A DNA stretch of 64,000 nucleotides. Origin: Pempheris klunzingeri (Eukaryota; Chordata; Actinopteri; Acropomatiformes; Pempheridae). Shown here piece after piece: positions 51,001-60,903 of the stretch. Below the pieces are notes generated by a model. It did not search any database. It was given only the letters and a program-made list of their open reading frames with translations, and had not been told where the DNA came from. Position 1 is the stretch's first letter; every line of letters starts with the position of its first letter. The DNA lies in assembly GCF_042242105.1 (NCBI RefSeq), contig NC_092034.1, positions 3,061,644-3,125,643 on the forward strand, read 5' to 3'. A program made the translations under genes and the position numbers.

Positions 51001-52951
51001 AGTTAAGCAGTATTTAGAAGAAAAACAAAAATAAGACACGTTCCTTGTCTTTTTCTCTCCAAGAGTCATAATATCAGTGATGACTTTTGAGGGGACAGAT
51101 TGCCGCTTGGCTGACATTGGGAAACTCGCAGACACTACTGGAGGAAGGGTGAGACACAACTGTTAACACTGAGTTAACTCTTAGTATTTATATAGTTTCA
51201 GTTTCCTTGCTGTTTTTCTGAACGCCTGCTCCTTCGCTGCACAGGTGAACATGGTGAGCATCGGCACCGTTGCAACAGAGATCCAGTCGGCCTCCGTGGA
51301 CAATGTCCTTGCGACAGGAGTCAGAGCAACCCTGCTCGCTCCTGATGGCATGTAAGCGGTGACGAACACCTAAAACACATGTAATCCATTCCTATCCCGT
51401 TCATTTGCATGCACACCAAGGAACCGTAGCTGTCTTGCGCTGGATTTTAAGTCTTTTTTCTCTCTTTCTGTCTGCAGGTATTTTCCCTTTGAGGATGAAA
51501 ACAGTCACAAATTGGTGAGAGAGATAGGGAATGTGACCAAGGGGCTGGAGATCACCTTCCAGTTTGCTATAAAACCAGAGTTCATGGAAGGTAAGACCAA
51601 TGTGGGGACCTTAACCTGGCATCTTACTGACATTATGGGGACTTGAGCATATTTAACTAATGAAATGTGGCTTTAGGGGTTTGACAGAACAGCCAAGATA
51701 TGATGTGTGTCAATGTGTATGCCAGTTTTTCTTCAGAAGGACACACTTCCTTTCCAACTCCAGCTGAGCTTCAAGACCAGAGACCTACAAAGAGTCACTC
51801 GCATCATTACTGAACAGCGACCAATTACTACCTGCAGGTAGACACTGTAGGGATACTGAATATTCTTCTACTTACTTGGTTAAATCTATAGGAAAGAGTG
51901 TCATAACTGAAAGAAAGAAAGTCTGTTAGATTCTCAGATAGAAGAGAAGTTTGAAAGGTTTTGTCAAAAAATGTTGATGCTCAAAGTAACGCCTTGTAAT
52001 TTATTGAAAAAAGTATAATTTTAGTATCACCACTGTAACTACTATGATCTGCTGTGTTTGCCTAAGAACTTGTTTCTCTCTCTTCCTCATCTCTTCTGTC
52101 CGAAGTCGGATTTGGACCGGCAGCCTCAACATGGCGGTGCTCGGCGTTCACTGTGCTCAGCTCTGTGCCAGTTTAACCATGGAGGGTCGAGTGCAGGAAG
52201 CACAGAGGCAACTGAAAGCACAGCAAGACCTACTCAAACAAATCAGGTACGACTCTTTGACCTTTAAACTTCCTTTGACCTCTGATCCTGGTACACAGCA
52301 GATGACAATATGATAAAAACAAACACAAAAGGTTGGGATGGCAGGAGGTCAAAGCAGATTTTATTTTCAACTTAACACATGTATTCAGATATTAGCTTAG
52401 CTTAGACGTGTGATGTTGTGGGCCTTTGGTTTACATGACATTGTGGGGACCCAGACCTGTCAGTCCACCCACGTTATGGGGACTGTGTGTGTATTCAATA
52501 CCTCTAATTTCCTCTTACTGCCTCACAGTAAGCAGAGGCCAATCCAAAAAGAGGAGAGTATCTATGGCAACTGGATGGACACCATGACAACGATCTGTGA
52601 CGACATCACTACAGAAACCCAGGTAATCGTGCACGTAATTTATAAATGAAGACAATTAATAGATATTTCACAATTTGAGGTTCTTCATCCCTTAAGCTAA
52701 CAAGAATCTAGTGAAATTATTTAAGTAACATAAAGTAAAATAGATTAAGGATTCATTTTGTGTCATGCAAAACAAATAGCCCTTAACTGTCGTCCAAATT
52801 TCTCCCCTTGCAGACTCTCTCTGATGAAGCAGCGAAGGTCATGTACCAGATGAAGAGAGCCAGCAGTGTCAGCAACAACAACAGCGACACAGCTGAGATC
52901 CAGAAGAAGACTATGAAGAAGAAAAAGAAGAAGCTCGTGGAAGCAGTGTAA
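45878..52951 (+). CDS. Sec23/24-type zinc finger and VWA protein (circularly permutated Ras protein 1-like), 18 exons
   Basis: Exons: 45878-45929, 46399-46455, 47136-47252, 47374-47460, 47571-47656, 47821-48018, 49050-49094, 49209-49298, 50005-50156, 50237-50318, 50754-50881, 51064-51148, 51245-51351, 51478-51590, 51726-51837, 52106-52246, 52529-52622, 52814-52951. Phases agree, giving 627 codons. A proline-rich stretch (37-75, PPLPPRR and PPPVPPR, SH3-ligand-like) precedes a CxxC..CxxC zinc finger (about 117-140, ICGKC and ACEFC). A VWA domain follows with an intact MIDAS (DISGSMS, 189-195; CTDG near 328), then a beta-rich and helical C-terminal part and a lysine-rich tail. This finger-then-VWA order recalls Sec23/Sec24 COPII coat proteins. 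Proteins of this build in fish are often named circularly permutated Ras protein 1-like; Ras motifs (GxxxxGKS, DxxG, NKxD) are not visible. Function unknown. The ATG follows a CAG, so an upstream exon may exist. Confidence 0.85.
46785..47110. repeat. Partial TTAA-type MITE in VWA gene intron 2
   Basis: Right end CCAGACTGGTCCTTTAA at 47094-47110. Internal pieces AGTGTATCATCACCT, CCACCGTAGCCTCTCCTAC and GGGTATTCA match, from memory, an abundant fish MITE whose full copies start TTAAAGGACCAGTGTGTAGG. The left end is missing or rearranged. Confidence 0.55.
47463..47506. repeat. (CA)n microsatellite at the VWA gene exon 4 donor
   Basis: Begins two bases after the exon 4 border: the donor reads GTCACACA, part of the repeat itself. 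Confidence 0.93.
47770..47812. repeat. (TCC)n tract before the VWA gene exon 6 acceptor
   Basis: About 13 TCC/CTC units followed by TTGTTCAG and exon 6 at 47821. It doubles as the pyrimidine tract. Confidence 0.93.
48019..48074. repeat. (GT)n microsatellite forming the VWA gene exon 6 donor
   Basis: Exon 6 ends at 48018 in ACGGAG and the intron starts directly with about 28 GT units, so every second base offers a GT dinucleotide. Confidence 0.95.
48243..48736. mobile_element. TTAA-flanked MITE in VWA gene intron 6
   Basis: Begins TTAACCCTTTCATGCA and ends TGCATGAAAGGGTTAA: a perfect 16-base inverted terminal repeat including TTAA. About 494 bp, no coding capacity. The TTAA boundary and CCC-starting terminus are typical of piggyBac-type elements. 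Confidence 0.85.
50328..50450. repeat. MITE left-end fragment in VWA gene intron 10
   Basis: TTTAAAGGAATAGTCTGGCA followed by TTTTGGCTAATTTTGAGAGTT and GCTCTGTCCAGACTCCAGG resembles the left arm of the TTAAAGGAATAGTTC family. No right terminus was found. Confidence 0.5.
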
Positions 52952-53155
52952 AGGATTTAAAGTCTCCCACAAATAGGGAGACTTGATTTCATATTTGGCC
53001 ATATTGGCTACCTTTGTTTTTATCAGGTGTGTGATGAAGGTAGAAGCTCTTCCCAGAACAACGGGGAGCATAAAGAAATAATACATCAGGACTACTGATT
53101 TCTGTTTTACAGGAAATATAATTAATGAAAAATAACATGCATTTGTTTCATGTTA

Positions 53156-53161
53156 AATAAA
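53156..53161 (+). terminator. Polyadenylation signal of the VWA gene
   Basis: AATAAA about 205 bp after the TAA stop at 52949-52951, the first good signal downstream. Confidence 0.65.
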
Positions 53162-53508
53162 AGCTTCTTTTTTTTGACGTTTACAAAAAAAAGTCCTGCA
53201 TTTATATATTGTAATAATGTACTTTTGTTTTCATTAAGATTAAGAGTTTCACTCCATATCAAATATGTCATGTAGAACATCTAAAAAAAAGATAATTTTC
53301 ATGTGGTAATGTTCCATTTTTTCTGATAAATGCAACACAAAATGGAAAATATGTGAGGTGGATTTTGTAACAGTTATTGTAAATTGTTTATACAGTGAAA
53401 GACATATTGATCTGTATCTAGATAACCTGTCATACCCCAAACAATGGCAGATTCAACACAGATCCCCAAAGCAGCTTGTTTCAGTACGTAAGCCTTTTGT
53501 ATAATTGT

Positions 53509-53745
53509 ATATCCTCTGTCAGCCACAAACAGCAGGGTCCCGGTGACACGGTCAAAAAGATGCAGCAAAGACACAAGAATGACCCTGATGCAATAACTGA
53601 TCAACTTCTCCTTTCTTGGATTCACACTCTTCTGCCTCTGGGAAAATGTGCCGGGGCAGTGGACATCTGCAAGTCATAGGTCGTCCTTTACAAAGGAGCT
53701 ACTGGTGACTAGAAGGCTTTGTTCATTTGTTAAATATGATGTATA
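53509..53745 (+). repeat. Inverted-duplication unit, copy A
   Basis: Shares about 90% of bases, by eye, with the reverse complement of 58115-58388, beginning at TATCCTCTGTCA and running to AATATGATGTA. Relative to copy B it lacks about 40 bp after GCCGGGGCAGTG. An open frame crosses it (SGDTVKKM-type sequence ending LGKCAGAVDICKS), but most differences between copies change the amino acid, so protein function is doubtful. Identity unknown. Confidence 0.75.
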
Positions 53746-54618
53746 TATATATAAAATCCACATGAATATAACATGTACACAATAAGATAAATAAGATTTC
53801 CAGGGAGAAGATTAACCAGGTCACTAAACAAAGTGTATTATCACTTATAATTAAGTTAAGAAACAGTGCAGTTATATATTTGACTATGTGCCACAATTAT
53901 AAAACATTATATATATAGCGCTGACATAACACTACATTAACATTAACGTTATACAAACAATTACAAATGTTGCACTGAAAAGGCACTAATGTTAAAATAT
54001 AAACTGTGCCGCATTCATCTGACCATGGCAAAGTGTAGCAATGACTTTTAAATGACACCTGTATTAATATTTGTAATATATATATATATATATACAGTAT
54101 ATATGCGTTTAAATTACTAATACATGCATCATGCTGGAGCGTTATAAAGCACATTTACTGAGTTTGTAGCTGTGTTTATGCTTGATTTATTTAGTAACGC
54201 TTAAAATGTATAGATTTTTGATGTATAATGTAAATCTAAATTAAATATTTATCAGTTTTTGATTTAAAAAAGTGCTATTTATGAAATATTCCTCCACCAC
54301 TGATGTAATATATACAGCATATTCATAGCGGCATCATTAAGTTTAAAATCACATCAAACAATTACTGTACTACTACTATACTGTATAATTATTATTAAAT
54401 AATAATTATTACTAGATGGACCTATTTCTTAAATATTGATAATAACAGATTGGTGTGTTATAATTCATTAGTTTTACTGCAAGATATCACATTTTTTATT
54501 TACAAAAATTGTGATGCATCTTTAGATTCACGTCTATCTATTATTACTCCAGATGGTGATCTGCACGTCGACAGATTATCGTAACAACAGACTCAACACA
54601 GTTTCGATGCTTGCGTCT

Positions 54619-54624
54619 TTTATT
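54619..54624 (-). terminator. Polyadenylation signal of the lectin gene
   Basis: AATAAA on the minus strand about 215 bp beyond the stop codon at 54841-54843. Confidence 0.6.
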
Positions 54625-54840
54625 CTTGCGTAAAGATGAACACTTAACAAGCTGCCCAAAAGCATTCTCTTCCAAACACGTTCGATCTGACCCCATCAAA
54701 GAGAGACAAACTTTCTCCTGCTAATGTCACTTGTCGCTTCGTTCATTTAGTAGCATTACAGCAATAGAGAAGACAAAAAAGTGAAATGAGGCCAAACAAA
54801 CATGGATTAGTCACAAACTCGGGAATTGTCAGAGCAGGAA

Positions 54841-56226
54841 TCATCTTAACATCTTGGCACAGACAGATGGCAGATGAGCACCACAACTCAGATCATCCCA
54901 GCACTTGGTAGCTGTTAAAAACAGGAGAATCTGCTTAATAAGATGATTCTGTGCAACCATATCACCACACACAGTCGTAATTCTCGTTTCATTTCACTTT
55001 TTTTTCACAAATAAAATCAGAATAATGTGATTTACCTCCAAAATTCATCTGTGTACAGTGCTGGGAGTGGTAATTGTTGGGCTCTCCGGGACACCAGTTC
55101 TTGTACTGGAAAAGTGTACCATCACTCCAAAGCCACACGCCCTCCTAGAAAATAGAACAAAATGTGATTTAAAATAAAAATTACTAAATGACTATGACAC
55201 TTTATGTAGTGATGAATAAAATACCTCCTGTGCATCAGAGCCTCCAATCCATGTTGGTTTATAATCATAAGTGATGCTGACTATCAGCCTCTGGATCTCA
55301 TGGTACTCCTGGACGTTATGGACAGATGCAAGGTTTCCACCCATGGACTGACAGTTTTTCTGCAGTGGAGACAAACAAACAGGGAGAGAAATAGACGGAC
55401 ATAAAGGCAGAAGGCACCAAGAGTATAAGTCAGGACAGACAGACAAAAAAAAAACTCAGCGTAGAAGCGATTTGACTGCATCAGAGCTGATTACCTCAGC
55501 TTTAGCCCAACTCATCTGCCTTGGAAAATAGGTGAAACAGCGCCCGCTGTACGCAACCCAGCCGCTCGGACATGTTGACCTCTTGACAATCCTTGCTGTG
55601 AAGAAACAGAGAATTAGTAATGTGGTAATGTTGTACAATCTGATAGTTGATGAGTCGCCGGTAAAAAACACAACTTTTTGAGACAATCCTTGTGACACTT
55701 TTGGTTTTAATGCCGAATAATACATATAAATTAAACATCTGTATTAAAATTATAGGTGAAAAAAAAGATTGCATTGCTTTGGTAGCTTTTCTCAGGTCAT
55801 TCCAAGCTTGTGAAAACGTAATGTCTGCATTAAAAGAGTGTGTATGTATCAACGTGGAAGTAAGTTAACCTGAATGAAAAGTTTTGCAAAAGTATTTCTG
55901 GTTGTTTTTCACCCATCAAGGCTCCATTATGGCTCTGTAAACACTTTCCTTCAACTGAGAAATAAACTCTACCTGTGAAATCAGAAAGCGTCAGCATGAA
56001 TCTAAAAGAAGACCCACTGACCTTTGTGCTCCTCTTTGACCTCTGCGTCTTGAAGAGCTGTGCAGTTCCACATAGAGGTCATCGGTTAATCTCAGGATCA
56101 GTAACTAAAACACTTCTGATCATTCTGCAGGATACCATCTCTTAAAGTTACACAACACTTACCAGCAGCTCTGATTAGAGGCATCATGGCACAAAGAAGA
56201 AGCACGGACACCATCAGCATCTTCAT
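54841..56226 (-). CDS. Secreted C-type lectin, fish ladderlectin-like, six exons
   Basis: Small soluble carbohydrate-binding protein of the fish lectin group that includes ladderlectins and type II antifreeze relatives; such proteins bind microbial sugars in plasma, skin or gut. Exons in gene order: 56226-56163, 56057-56022, 55595-55495, 55359-55225, 55144-55036, 54911-54841. Phases agree, giving 171 codons. Exon 1 encodes a hydrophobic signal peptide (VSVLLLCAMMPLIRA). The domain starts CPSGWVAYSGRC (long-form extra disulfide) and continues with WIGGSDAQEEGVWLWSDG, then NWCPGEPNN with the EPN mannose-type calcium motif (residues 133-135). The second motif is CWDD instead of the usual WND, and the last cysteine is in PSVCAK. 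The six-exon plan, with one domain over four exons, fits soluble fish lectins. Ligand is not determined by the sequence. Confidence 0.9.
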
Positions 56227-56659
56227 GTTGGTGATGATGATGATGATGATAACCTTCGATAAATAGCGTGCAGTAACATGTCAGTAATATCGAGCGTGGA
56301 GCAGATCATCCGTTGTAACTATCAGCCCATTAAAGGGAAAAAGATAAGTTTGAGTTTGTAGCAAACCTGCTGCTGAATCTTCTTCTCTTGTCGGGAAAGA
56401 GACGTCGCTTCGGTCTTCAACAGGTGAAATAGCACCTCTAATATACACTCACTTATCTCATCATCTGTGACAAAACAGGGAAGTTAGAAGAAACACCACT
56501 AGTCTACTCAGACACTGAGACTGACAGCCAAGTGTCAGGGTTGTATTTCTTATTCATCCTCATGCTCTGCTGTAATCTCCACCAAATTAGTTTAACATTT
56601 GTTTATTAGCACTGAACATTAAGTACAGCTGAGGGGCGAAGGACAAATCTTTTCTTCTA

Positions 56660-56899
56660 CACACTGTTGCCCATAAAGTTGGAATAATTGATCAATACCC
56701 CCAGTTTAGTTAAAGCCTGAATACACAGTCTGCAAAGGTTCATTGTGGTTTAAGTTTCACTGTGACATGTTTGGAAGAGTTTGATCAATAAAGCAGAGAA
56801 GATATAAACTTTATTTATCAGGAATAAATCACATTGTCACAATCATTTCATGAGAAGAGGTAAAAAACATTTTATTCCCACTTTATGGGCAACAGTGTG
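56660..56899. mobile_element. TA-flanked mariner/Tc1-like MITE
   Basis: Left end CACACTGTTGCCCATAAAGT and right end ACTTTATGGGCAACAGTGTG are perfect inverted repeats of 20 bases; similarity continues to about 28 with one mismatch. Flanked on both sides by TA (56658-56659, 56900-56901), the target of Tc1/mariner transposases. 240 bp, no coding capacity, in the 5' flank of the lectin gene. Confidence 0.88.
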
Positions 56900-57598
56900 T
56901 ATTAAAACATTTAGAAAAATGTGATTATCTATATATTTCTATACAATATTTAGATGACCTCGATGTTTAAAAGTAAAGGATCTTTCCACATAATGTTGAA
57001 TCACACTTAAATAATGTACCAGTTTATGTTTTATAATATGTTGGTGCCTGCATTCATGTTTTGTTCATCTAAACACACATCAGACACCAACGAAACGTGA
57101 GCTTTAAGTATTTTGTGCATTGAATATTATATACTGCAGATGTTGTGCTTATTCACTAGGTGTCATTTAAAAGTGACTAATACATTTTAAAGTAAAGTAA
57201 ATGCTGCATAATTTATATTTTTTTCAAGTAGCACCTGTTTAGAGCAACTTTACATGTCACTTAACAGTCACCACAACAAATTAATTACTTAATTATATTG
57301 ATAATACAAGTTTGTTATAAAGTATAAAAATACTGATGTTAAAAAAGACATTAAGTTTCTTAAAGGCTACTTTTAAACTTCCTTTATTTGGATCACAGAC
57401 TCAGAGTAGATCATAACTTATAATGGTGTTACTGTGTGCTGGTTACAATGTCCTACATGGTATTTTTTGTTTTGAGGCACAAATTTGTATAAAACTAAAT
57501 GTGATTGTTAACAATAGGTTTAAATGTAAAAAAAAAATTTTAAATGTTAAACCTGATATCAAATTTAAATGTAAATGTTGGGAAATATGAGGAAAGTA

Positions 57599-57887
57599 CG
57601 GTGGCCAGGAGGTGCAAAACAATTTTACAATACGAGAAACACTTTTACAAAGCTGGAGACAAATTTACATTTTAGAAATCATTTTGAAAACTTTTGAAAC
57701 AAAAGTGTTTCACGTCTTGTAAATTTGTTTTCTCAAATGTAAATTTGTCTCAGGACTTGTAAATGTGTTATGGCAATGTAATTTTGTTTTCAGATTTGTA
57801 AAAATGTTTTCTAAAATGTAAATTTGTCTCCAGCTTTGTAAAAGTGTTTCTTGTATTGTAAAATTGTTTTGCACCTCCTGGCCACCG
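57599..57887. mobile_element. Palindromic MITE with very long terminal inverted repeats
   Basis: 289 bp. Starts CGGTGGCCAGGAGGTGCAAA and ends with its inverted copy. The arms match over about 75 bases with very few changes, ending near TTTACATTTTAG, so the whole element can fold into a hairpin. The middle is made of degenerate TTGTAAA-type units. TA flanks both ends (57597-57598, 57888-57889). Transposase class uncertain; TA duplication suggests the Tc1/mariner superfamily. Confidence 0.88.
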
Positions 57888-58114
57888 TAGAAAAGTGAAC
57901 TGAATATTCAAATTATATGAGCTGCTACATTTTAACACACAGCATTAATGCTGCATGATCTTGGTCTTTAACGGTGTGAATAACGTTGACTTGGTTCATC
58001 TTCTCCCTGCAAAGCACTTAAAAAACTTAAGAAGCACTTTGAAACTTAAGAAAACAGAGAAACTTCAAATAAAGGTTTACTGGTGAACAGCTACTGAAAC
58101 ACATGATGGTTTAT

Positions 58115-58388
58115 ATGTACATCATATTCAACAAATCAACAAAGCCTTCTAGTCACCAGTAGCTCCTTTGTAAAGGACGACCTATGACTTGCAGATATTC
58201 TGGTGAGAACCAGCTAACCAACAAACCCTGATACCTCACTGCCCCGGCACATTTTCCCAGAGACAGAAGAGTGTGAATCCAAGAAAGGAGAAGTTGATCA
58301 GTTATTGCATCAGAGTCCTTCTTGTATCTTTGCCGCATCTTTTTGACCGTGTCACCGGAACCCAGCTGTTTGTGGGTGACAGAGGATA
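58115..58388 (-). repeat. Inverted-duplication unit, copy B
   Basis: The reverse-complement counterpart of 53509-53745, including about 40 bp missing from copy A. It carries an 83-codon open frame (58404-58153) with GSGDTVKKM and QLLLSWIHTLLSLGKCAGA. No domain recognised. It could be a relic exon of a gene duplicated with the lectin, or an uncharacterised repeat. Confidence 0.75.
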
Positions 58389-58654
58389 ACGGAGGCAGCT
58401 TCATTGATCACATGACACAAGCCTTATTTAAAGTTTATACGGAGATCTCAGATCAGTAAGTCACATAAGCTACTGAGAAATCAGTCAAATCAGAAATTCC
58501 CCTTTATGCTGCACAGCTAAAATGAATTTCACTTCTTCAGTTTTGAATTTGTATACAGCTACGTGAAACAACGTACGGGGGAAAATTACATGCTAAGGTT
58601 ATTGGTGGCACTGATATTCATTTGTACATCTTTTAGAAAATATAAGACATTTAC

Positions 58655-59075
58655 TTAACCTCTTAAGACCTGAGCTCTTGTTTGATATGCATATTTTATT
58701 TCTCCTTGCTATTTGGGCTTATTGGACCCTGATAAGTATAAAACCTAAGCATCATCTTTTTACATGGTGTAGTTTTAGAGAAACATTATGTCCACATATG
58801 TGGACAATCGGTCTTAATTTCCAGAAAAAACTCTTTATTTCCACCCTGAACATAGCAGTTTTTTTTTCCTGACTGCTTTTGCATGTATTTATAACACATA
58901 CAAAACATATTTTGAACATGTTTTGAAAATCACGGTGCAAAAAACAATATGAAATATCAACAATTTTGCCCACATACATGTCCATACAGCCCCAGCTAAG
59001 CAGAATTAACTACTATGGTAATATAACCCAAAATGTGATGTCCACACATGTGTACGCCAGGTCTTTAGAGGTTAA
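58655..59075. mobile_element. TTAA-flanked piggyBac-like MITE
   Basis: Starts TTAACCTCTTAAGACCTG and ends CAGGTCTTTAGAGGTTAA: an inverted terminal repeat of 18 bases with one mismatch, including TTAA. 421 bp, no transposase. Confidence 0.85.
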
Positions 59076-60903
59076 ATTCACCATTGGTCAGTCTGACTAC
59101 AGCTACAAACCCTTCTATTGAGAAATATTTATCAGCTTGTTTGATCTAGCTGCTCAGCAGAAAGTGCAAGGCAAAATAAGCCCTCAGTGATGATGTGGCA
59201 TTAAATAAAAGTCACTTCTTCACACGGCTGACAGTGAAAATGAAGCAGCCGCAATGAAATGAAAACTCTGTTGCAGTAACAAAACAAAACAGTTTTTATT
59301 TTTCATTCAGTTTATGACCAAACACTTGCAAAACAAAAGGTTTTTACTTTTGGACCTCTTGCAGCTGAGCGTGGTTTGATCATGTGACCAGAGAAACTTA
59401 AGAGATCATCTTAAGATTTTGTAAATATTTTGCATTGAAATGTTTGATTTACATTCTGAAAAGAGCATTAATAAAGATTAATAGAGCATTTTAAAGGTGC
59501 CAACCAACAGTGATTGTTGCAGATCTTCTTTCCTTTGCGTCTCTAAATGTGCAGCAATAAATACATCTGGACCAATTGTGTGTTATTTGAGAATCAAAAG
59601 ACACGAAACATGCTCACAAGTACATTTGATTTTTATTCATTTCATTTCTTTGAACTCAGTTACACTTGGAGTCTCACATGCTTCTATATCAACTAACAGT
59701 CTACAATTTCTTGAAAACATAAAATCAACCTTTTCACTTAAAATAGAGTGATTGTAAAAACAGTAATGAATTATATGCAGCTAAAATGACACTGGTGTCA
59801 ATGCTATGATTTATTTTCCACACATTAAGACAAACATTTGACAGGATTCAAATTAGCGGTGTGTATTCAAATGCACACCTGTGCGATGTACCTCTCTGTG
59901 CTTGTTTTCAAGATACAGTAGGAAGAAAATTGTAATTTTCTCTTTCTGCATGTTGCTAAATGTCTAACATAAACTTTGTTTTAGGGGAAATTAAGGTCCT
60001 CTAGTCATCAAATCTACCAGTTTATTCATTTATATCGGATAATTTCTGGGATCTTTGAGCTACAAACTGACAGACTGACATTGCCAACCCTCAACGGAAC
60101 TAAAAACAAGGATATTTGTTGATGATTGGGTTGTTTGAGCATAATCATTGGGTGGACATGCAGTAATCCACCTCAATTATGAGACTGAAATTTAATCAGA
60201 CTTGATCTTCACTAAACCAAATTCCTTGCAGATAAAGAACTCTCTTTTCAGCTGAGGTAGTCTTCACTGTCTGTAACTTTACACTATACCTCCCAGTAAT
60301 CCTTTTATTTATTGGGCTGGCATGGAGGGACATTAATTATAACTTACTAACAGGGTATCTGCACAGGCAACTAGGAGCTAAGACAAGAGGCCAAAGTCAT
60401 ATTGGGGTAAGATATAGTCAGCTGATTTGAATACTATCAGCCAATTAAATGGACATTATCAGTTGTCATTGGGAGCATAGCTATTAGGTTATATGGCCCT
60501 ACTCTCCCTCCTGATTGGTTCAATAGGCCGTTATCATCTATTGGTACGATGGAACGAACCATCGTAATCATGATGGGAGCAAAGCAAAGGAGGAAGTCAG
60601 GTTGGCGTGGTTTTCAGAGCGATAAAGCCCAAGTTGGAAGGAGATCGTGGTGGTCGGATGGATCAAACAAAGAACTTTCACCCAACAGACCAGGGTTTGT
60701 GTCCTGTGTTAAACCAAGAGTCAGTGATGAGTTATTTTAATGGACGTAATCTAACTTACATAACAACATGACAATAGTATGGCTTACTGGTAATCACAGT
60801 TGGCGTGCTGATAATGGGCCATTTAATGGGCTGATAACATCCCATTTCCAATTTTTACCCTGTTTCCTGACTGCTTTTTAATTTGTAGACCTTATTTCAT
60901 GCC

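Larger units (their letters stand above)
52952..54840. other. Intergenic region between the VWA gene and the lectin
   Basis: Strongly AT-rich, with short TA tracts (about 53745-53756, 54076-54095) and one copy of the inverted unit at 53509-53745. No gene could be supported. Confidence 0.55.
56227..60903. other. Intergenic region between the lectin and the receptor
   Basis: 4.7 kb, AT-rich, packed with small transposon relics (56660-56899, 57599-57887, 58655-59075) and inverted unit copy B (58115-58388). The remainder (59076-60903) shows no gene; a 63-codon frame at 60549-60740 is unrecognised and unsupported. Confidence 0.55.
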
